Shown one piece after another: positions 59,624 to 64,000 of a stretch of DNA of 64,000 nt. Source of the stretch: Nocardioides iriomotensis (GTDB lineage: Bacteria; Actinomycetota; Actinomycetes; Propionibacteriales; Nocardioidaceae); the NCBI RefSeq assembly GCF_004168035.1, contig NZ_SDPU01000027.1:1-64000 (forward strand), given 5' to 3'. Made by a program: the position numbers and the translations under genes. The notes beneath the pieces are model-generated. The model did no database searches. It was given only the letters and a program-made list of their open reading frames with translations, and was not told the origin of the DNA. Each line of letters starts with the position of its first letter. The first letter of the stretch is position 1.

Positions 59624-60214
59624 TCAGCCGCGCTTGACCCAGGCGCTCCACGCGGCGGACTCGGCCGCCGTGTCGTGGCCGCTGTCGGAGTAGAAGACCG
59701 CGTCCTTCCGGTGCGTTGTGGTGGCCCGGGCGGTGTTGACGTTGACCCGCACCGCCCGGGGCGAGCTCAGACAGCTCCGGTCGAGCGTGACGGTGACCTT
59801 GTCCTTGCGGTAGTCGACGTCGTGGGCGGAGTCGCAGGTGACGCGGCTGTCCTTGGCGTTGAAGACCCGGTGCACGCCGTGCCGGTCGCGCTTGCTGGTC
59901 TCGACGAGCACGGTGCGGACGACCTTGCCCTGCTTGCCCTGGAGGCGGACGGCGTACTGGGCGTAGGCGTCCTTCTTGCGCAGCGACACGAAGCGCAGCT
60001 TCACCTTGACCCGGTTGCGGTCGTAGCTGACCACGGTCCTGGTCAGGTCCCCGTGCTGGGTCGTCGGCGACGGCTCGGCCGCGGTCACGCCGGCGGCGCG
60101 CCACACGTCGCCTCGGGCGTCGTCGAAGGTGCGGCTGCTCGCGCTCGCGGGCAGCGCCACGGCGGTCGAGACGGCGGCCGCGGCGAGCACGGTGAGCAGG
60201 GAGCGCGGAGTCAC
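59624..60214 (-). CDS. secreted protein, three-copy paralogous family
   Basis: This 196-residue exported protein has a signal peptide (about 1-26, ASASS) and the family turn DDARGDV. A central strand pair (VVSYDRNRVKVKLRFVSL) and the closing motif VTVTLDRSCLSSPRAVRVNV follow. The Cys partner is in VTCDSAH. It is the third member of the family with 12558 and 35238; the function is unknown. The start is GTG or ATG near 60214, and the gene ends 3 nt before the nuclease-like gene stop on the same strand. Confidence 0.78.
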   Translation of the reverse strand: MTPRSLLTVLAAAAVSTAVALPASASSRTFDDARGDVWRAAGVTAAEPSPTTQHGDLTRTVVSYDRNRVKVKLRFVSLRKKDAYAQYAVRLQGKQGKVVRTVLVETSKRDRHGVHRVFNAKDSRVTCDSAHDVDYRKDKVTVTLDRSCLSSPRAVRVNVNTARATTTHRKDAVFYSDSGHDTAAESAAWSAWVKRG

Positions 60215-60217
60215 AGC

Positions 60218-61183
60218 TCAGAACTCTAGTCGCGCGACCACGCCCGCGTGGTCGGACGGCCAGAGCCGTCCGGGCTCGGTCCGGTCTCCGGGCCGGTCGC
60301 CGACGACGTGGCACCCGCGCACCTCGAGGTCGCGCACGAAGACGTAGTCGATCCGCTCGTCCAGCCGGCTGTCCCGGTTGTCGAGGACCGCTCCCTGCCC
60401 ACAGGTGAAGCCGCCGTCCGCGGCTCCGCCCGCGGCGATCCAGGCGTCGACGTACGGCGCCGGCATGCCGACCGCCTCGGGGCGTGCGTTGAAGTCGCCG
60501 ACCAGCACGACGGGGCAGCCCGGGTCGCCCACGGTCGCGACGAGCTCGTCGCGCTGGGCGTCGCGCGGCCCCGCGGCGTACGCCTCGGTGTGGGTCACCA
60601 CGAACCGCACCGGGTGGCCGTCGACGGTGCCGTCCACCGCCCCCCAGCTGCGCCGGATCGGGAAGGTGACGCCGTCGATGCCGGTCGGCATGTCGAGCAC
60701 CGCGTCGAACGTGCCGGTGCACTCGCCGGTCACCGCGAACGCACCGCCGCGCCGCACCAGCACCACGTTGGCGCCGAGGATGCTCATCCAGTGGTCGCCG
60801 ACGGGCAGGCCGCCGGCGAAGTTCTCGTTGACCGCGTGCACGTCGTACGGCGCGCCCTCTGCCTGGAGCGCGTCGAGCAGCAACGGCAGGAACTCCACGA
60901 CCGGCTCGTCGGGCCCGATGCTCCCGTCCGGCAGCACCGGCGCGGTGGCCCACCGGGTCACCTCCTGCAGACCGAGCACGTCGACCCCCTCCCGCACGAC
61001 GATCCGGGCGACCGCCCGCGCACGCTGGGCGAAGTCGGTTGCGGCGAGCTGCTCGCGCACCAGCCCCGCGCGCTCGGCGAGCTGGTCGATGTCGGTGGCC
61101 CCGAAGAGCAGCGCGAGGTCGGCACCCAGGTAGACGTTGTACGTCGCCACGGTCAGGCCGCTCGGGGTGCTCACGCAGCGCAT
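60218..61183 (-). CDS. endonuclease/exonuclease/phosphatase-family protein
   Basis: This 321-residue EEP-fold hydrolase has LTVATYNVYLGAD at the start (metal-binding Asn), VDVLGLQEVTRW near residue 74 (Glu), and VVLVGDFNARPEA near residue 236 (Asp-x-Asn). The end PSDHAGVVARL supplies the catalytic His. No signal peptide is clear, so it may be cytoplasmic. The substrate could be nucleic acid, phosphoinositide or sphingomyelin. A GTG three codons after the ATG at 61183 is the alternative start. It lies upstream of the secreted paralogue and may be cotranscribed. Confidence 0.85.
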   Translation of the reverse strand: MRCVSTPSGLTVATYNVYLGADLALLFGATDIDQLAERAGLVREQLAATDFAQRARAVARIVVREGVDVLGLQEVTRWATAPVLPDGSIGPDEPVVEFLPLLLDALQAEGAPYDVHAVNENFAGGLPVGDHWMSILGANVVLVRRGGAFAVTGECTGTFDAVLDMPTGIDGVTFPIRRSWGAVDGTVDGHPVRFVVTHTEAYAAGPRDAQRDELVATVGDPGCPVVLVGDFNARPEAVGMPAPYVDAWIAAGGAADGGFTCGQGAVLDNRDSRLDERIDYVFVRDLEVRGCHVVGDRPGDRTEPGRLWPSDHAGVVARLEF

Positions 61184-61203
61184 CGTGCCAGTAACGTGCC
61201 CGC

Positions 61204-61584
61204 ATGACGACGTACTCCCCCGAGACCGACGGTGAGGCCGACCCTGGCGAGGTGGTGTGGGCCTGGGTGCCCTACGAGGACGACCCGAGCCAGGGCAAGG
61301 ACCGACCGGTGCTCGTGCTCGCACGCGAGGGCACGTCGCTGCTCTGCCTCTACATGACGAGCAAGGACCACGACCGGGACGCCGAGGACGAGGCCCGGTG
61401 GGGCCGCTCCTGGATGGACGTCGGCACCGGCGCGTGGGACTCGCAAGGGCGTCCGAGCGAGATCCGGCTCGACCGGGTGCTGACGCTCCAGGACACGGAG
61501 GTACGGCGCGAGGGTGCGGCGATGGAGCGGGAGATGTTCGACGCGGTCGTCGAGGCCGCGCGCGAGTACCTGCCGGCGGATTGA
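61204..61584 (+). CDS. PemK/MazF-like protein
   Basis: This 126-residue protein starts PGEVVWAWVPYEDDPSQGKDRPVLVL, the early PemK/MazF-like barrel pattern, and ends SEIRLDRVLTL. No antitoxin gene is visible next to it, so toxicity is not assured. The ATG is 6 nt after TAACGT (leaderless), 20 bp from the divergent EEP-protein start. It is followed 4 bp later by the serine-hydrolase-like gene and forms an operon with it. Confidence 0.82.
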   Translation: MTTYSPETDGEADPGEVVWAWVPYEDDPSQGKDRPVLVLAREGTSLLCLYMTSKDHDRDAEDEARWGRSWMDVGTGAWDSQGRPSEIRLDRVLTLQDTEVRREGAAMEREMFDAVVEAAREYLPAD

Positions 61585-61588
61585 GCCG

Positions 61589-62482
61589 GTGACCGCCGCC
61601 GACCCGGCAGTGCTGGAGGCACTGTGTGCGGAGGCCGGCTGCCGCGGGTTCGTGCACGCGGTCTCGCTGGACACGGGTCGCGAGGTCGGGCTCGATCCCG
61701 ACGGCCCCGTCGTCCCGGCCTCCACGATCAAGGTGCTGGTCGCCCTCGAAGCCGAGCGCGCCTTCCTCGACGGCCGGCTCGACCCGGCCGAGCGGGTGCG
61801 GGTCACCGACGCGAACCGGACGACCGGGCCGGTGGGCCTGTCGCTCCACCGCGGCGACGTCGAGATGTCTGTGGGTGACCTGGTGGTCCCGATGCTGACG
61901 TTCAGCGACAACGTGGCGACGGACCTGCTGATCGGCAGGCTCGGTCTCGAGGCGCTCGCCCGGGCCGGTGACCGGCTCGGCCTCACGGGCACGCGCATCG
62001 ACTGCGACCTGCGCGACCTGATCGACTCGATCGCGGTGGACGCCGGCTTCGCCGACTGGGCGGCGGTCGAGGCCACCGCCGAGGACGACGCCGTGGTGCT
62101 GGCGCGGGTGCGAGCGGCCCGGGCACTCCGCGCCGACGTCGCCCCGATGCGCACCACGGCACGCGACCTCACCACGGTGCTGCGCGCGGTCTGGGAGGAG
62201 GACGCCGGACTGCGCGTGCGGTTCCTGATGGCGCGGCAGGTCGGCAAGGACCGGATCGCCCGTGGCTTCGGCGACGACTCCCGGGTCGCCGCGAAGTCGG
62301 GCTCGCTGTTCCGCGTCTGGCGCAACGAGGTCGGCGTCGTCATCCGCCCGGACGGCCGGTCCGCCGCTGTCGCGGTCCTGCTGCACACGCCGGCGGGCGA
62401 CGTGGACGACCGGACGGTGAACGACGCCATCGCGAAAATCGCGAGCCACGCCGTCGATGCCGTCCTAGGGTCCTCGGCGTGA
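61589..62482 (+). CDS. class A beta-lactamase-like serine hydrolase
   Basis: This 297-residue protein keeps the penicillin-recognising motifs: Ser45-x-x-Lys48 in PASTIK, SDN in TFSDNVATDLL near 106, and KSG in AAKSGSLFRVW. The glutamate of the omega loop (E166 in TEM) is not obvious, and there is no signal peptide, which argues against an exported beta-lactamase. It may be an intracellular serine peptidase or esterase. The GTG start is 4 nt after the PemK-like gene, and its stop overlaps the methyltransferase start (GTGA). Confidence 0.82.
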   Translation: MTAADPAVLEALCAEAGCRGFVHAVSLDTGREVGLDPDGPVVPASTIKVLVALEAERAFLDGRLDPAERVRVTDANRTTGPVGLSLHRGDVEMSVGDLVVPMLTFSDNVATDLLIGRLGLEALARAGDRLGLTGTRIDCDLRDLIDSIAVDAGFADWAAVEATAEDDAVVLARVRAARALRADVAPMRTTARDLTTVLRAVWEEDAGLRVRFLMARQVGKDRIARGFGDDSRVAAKSGSLFRVWRNEVGVVIRPDGRSAAVAVLLHTPAGDVDDRTVNDAIAKIASHAVDAVLGSSA

Positions 62483-63300
62483 CCGACTACCGCGACCTCA
62501 ACCGTGCCCTCTGGGACGAGCGCGCAGACGCTCACGCCGCCTCGCCCGACTACGGTCTCGCCCGGTTCGCCGAGCCCGACCACCTCTCGCACGTCGTCCG
62601 GTTCGACCAGCCGCTGCTCGGCGACGTGCGCGGACTGCGCGGCGTGCACCTCCAGTGCCACATCGGCACGGACACGGTTTCGCTGGCCCGGCTCGGTGCC
62701 CGGATGACCGGCCTCGACTTCAGCGCACCCGCCCTCACCCGGGCACGGGCTCTCGCGACGACAGCCGGCGTCGAGGTCGACTTCGTCGAGTCCGACCTGT
62801 ACGGCGCGGTCGACGTGCTGCCGCACCACGCCTTCGACCTCGTCTACACCGGGATCGGCGCGCTCTGCTGGCTGCCGGACATCCGGCGCTGGGCCGAGGT
62901 CGTCGGCACCCTGCTCGCCCCGGGCGGCCGGCTGTTCATCCGTGAGGGGCACCCGATGCTGTGGTCGCTCGACGACGCCCGGTCCGACGCGCTCGTGGTC
63001 CGCTACCCCTACTTCGAGGTGCCCGAGCCGATGGTGTTCGACGACGACGGCACCTACGTGGAGACCGACGTGCAGTTCCAGAACACCGTCACCCACGAGT
63101 GGAACCACGGCCTCGGCGAGATCGTCACCGCGCTGCTCGACGCCGGTCTCGTGCTCACCGGGCTGGTCGAGCACGACAGCGTGCCGTGGGAGGCGCTCCC
63201 GGGACAGATGGAGGCGCTGCCCGACGGGGAGTACCGCCTCCGCGACCAGCCCGCGCGCCTGCCCGCGACGTACACGCTGCAGGCGGTCCGCCCCGCCTGA
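62479..63300 (+). CDS. SAM-dependent methyltransferase
   Basis: This 273-residue class I methyltransferase has VHLQCHIGTDTVSLARLG near residue 57. This is the motif I equivalent, with CHIGTD replacing the usual GxGxG, as in a known subgroup. FDLVYTGIGALCWLPDI (motif IV region) and RLFIREGHPML follow. The substrate is unknown. The GTG start overlaps the serine-hydrolase stop. The stop codon is directly followed by the triple-palindrome element, copy 2. Confidence 0.88.
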   Translation: MTDYRDLNRALWDERADAHAASPDYGLARFAEPDHLSHVVRFDQPLLGDVRGLRGVHLQCHIGTDTVSLARLGARMTGLDFSAPALTRARALATTAGVEVDFVESDLYGAVDVLPHHAFDLVYTGIGALCWLPDIRRWAEVVGTLLAPGGRLFIREGHPMLWSLDDARSDALVVRYPYFEVPEPMVFDDDGTYVETDVQFQNTVTHEWNHGLGEIVTALLDAGLVLTGLVEHDSVPWEALPGQMEALPDGEYRLRDQPARLPATYTLQAVRPA

Positions 63301-63302
63301 CT

Positions 63303-63360
63303 ACCGATATCGGTAGTCCAGGAGTGACCCATGGGTCACGGTGGGACTACCGATATCGGT
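63303..63360. repeat. 58-bp triple-palindrome element, copy 2
   Basis: ACCGATATCGGT at 63303-63314 and 63349-63360 flanks the perfect 16-bp palindrome GTGACCCATGGGTCAC (63324-63339). The spacers are exactly 9 bp. It begins 2 nt after the methyltransferase stop and lies before the convergent hrpA 3' end. Copy 1 is at 31736-31793. Confidence 0.88.
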
Positions 63361-63371
63361 CGTGACCGGGA

Positions 63372-64000
63372 TCAGGCCTGGTCGAGCGCCTTGCGGATCC
63401 GGGTGTCGGAGACCGGCACCGACGTGCCGAGCGGCTGCGCCCAGAGGCTGACCCGGTACTCCTCCAGCAGCCACCCGACCCGGCGCAGCTCCAGGCTCGG
63501 CAGCCGGCCCTCGGGCAGCGCACCGAGGCGGTGGAGGTACGCCTCCTGCAGCCCGACCACCTGGTCCATCAGCTGCCGGTCGCGGTTGACCTCGCCGGCC
63601 AGCCGCTCACGGCGCTGCGCGACCGCGGCGAGGTAACGCGGGTAGTGCCGCACCCAGGTCGTGCCCGCCTCGCCGACGAAGCCGCGGAAGACCAGCCGGC
63701 CGACCTGCGCCTTCATGTCGGCCAGCGCCGGGAGCATCGTCATGTCGACCGAGCCGGTGAGCGCCTTGTCCACGCCGCGCCACGACCCCAGCACCCGGAT
63801 CACGTCGTGCAGCACGCCCCGCGTGGTCTCGGGCAGGTCGGCGGCGACCCGCTGCTTCAGCACGTCGTACGACGCCTCGTCCCAGACCGCCCCGCCGTGC
63901 CGGGCGACCAGGTCGTCGACGGCGGCGGCGACGCAGTCGTCGAGCAGGTCCGCCACCGAGGGGTACGGCGACCCGGCGAGGCCGAGCTTCTCGGTGTTGC
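63372..64000 (-). CDS. hrpA: ATP-dependent RNA helicase HrpA, C-terminal part
   Basis: This is the last 209 residues of a protein that runs off the right edge. The sequence has the HrpA C-terminal (DUF3418) look: RVAADLPETTRGVLHDVIRVL, LVFRGFVGEAG, RYLAAVAQRRERL, and the end LEEYRVSLWAQPLGTSVPVSDTRI. The full protein would be about 1,250-1,300 residues with the DEAH helicase core on the missing side, so the helicase itself cannot be checked here. It is convergent with the methyltransferase gene, with copy 2 of the palindrome element between them. Confidence 0.88.
   Translation of the reverse strand, partial: NTEKLGLAGSPYPSVADLLDDCVAAAVDDLVARHGGAVWDEASYDVLKQRVAADLPETTRGVLHDVIRVLGSWRGVDKALTGSVDMTMLPALADMKAQVGRLVFRGFVGEAGTTWVRHYPRYLAAVAQRRERLAGEVNRDRQLMDQVVGLQEAYLHRLGALPEGRLPSLELRRVGWLLEEYRVSLWAQPLGTSVPVSDTRIRKALDQA

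Noticed and set aside
61589-62482. A secreted beta-lactamase conferring resistance
   Set aside because: There is no signal peptide and no clear omega-loop glutamate; a related serine hydrolase is the safer call.
1-64000. CRISPR arrays, insertion sequences, integrases, prophage or replication origin
   Set aside because: No regularly spaced repeats, transposase or integrase motifs, phage structural genes or DnaA-box clusters were seen on either strand.

Overview
The window is a 64 kb stretch of a high-GC actinobacterial chromosome. Nocardioides or a close relative (Nocardioidaceae) is my inference. It rests on the phosphatidylinositol-mannoside (PIM) gene order, an SsgA-like protein, a coproporphyrin-type haem pathway, the strong GC third-position bias, and many start codons that sit 6-7 nt after a TANNNT -10 box (leaderless transcription). 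I see no prophage, insertion sequence, CRISPR array or conjugative module. The region reads as core chromosome with some accessory operons.

Layout. Positions 1-6382 (minus strand) hold thrS, a HIT protein, pgsA, patA, pimA, a LemA-like membrane protein and pdxS, cut by the left edge. A tRNA-Val, a PGPGW membrane protein, an SsgA-like regulator and a CGNR regulator follow. A Gly-Cys-Val tRNA cluster lies at 9.5-9.8 kb, and a probable 6C small RNA at 11.6-11.7 kb. Positions 12.5-22.2 kb carry assorted housekeeping genes: an epimerase, HxlR regulator, thioesterase, K+ channel, rsgA, BrkB-like protein and aidB-like dehydrogenase. glyA precedes a sulfur-assimilation operon (23.8-27.5 kb) made of a short leader peptide, sulfite reductase, a zinc-ribbon mini-protein, cysH and a CbiX/SirB chelatase. 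A LuxR regulator coupled to a vanadium-haloperoxidase relative is followed by lpdA. A minus-strand operon (35.2-31.8 kb) encodes PPK2, a zinc metallopeptidase, a HipA-like kinase, a DUF3037 protein and a globin. Positions 35.9-40.3 kb carry zapE, an ATP-dependent ligase and a LigD-type polymerase. Then come msrB, malQ, the haem genes (hemG/cgoX-hemQ, with hemE 3 kb away), an SRPBCC/ArsR/phosphotransferase operon, DUF3000-RNase D-FAH hydrolase, a solute-binding lipoprotein, pseudouridine catabolism (psuG/psuK), arfB, and a PemK-like/beta-lactamase-like/methyltransferase operon. The 3' part of hrpA lies at the right edge.

The least explained signals are non-coding. Two 58-bp elements (31736-31793 and 63303-63360) share an exact 12-9-16-9-12 layout of three palindromes, and a third 58-bp inverted repeat lies upstream of the SsgA-like gene. 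A related pair of convergent-gene hairpins, a REP-like inverted pair and a structured 400-bp gap near 12.3 kb are also present. Three dispersed paralogues of an unnamed secreted protein (12558, 35238, 59624) form a small protein family. All family names come from my reading of the sequence; no database search was run.
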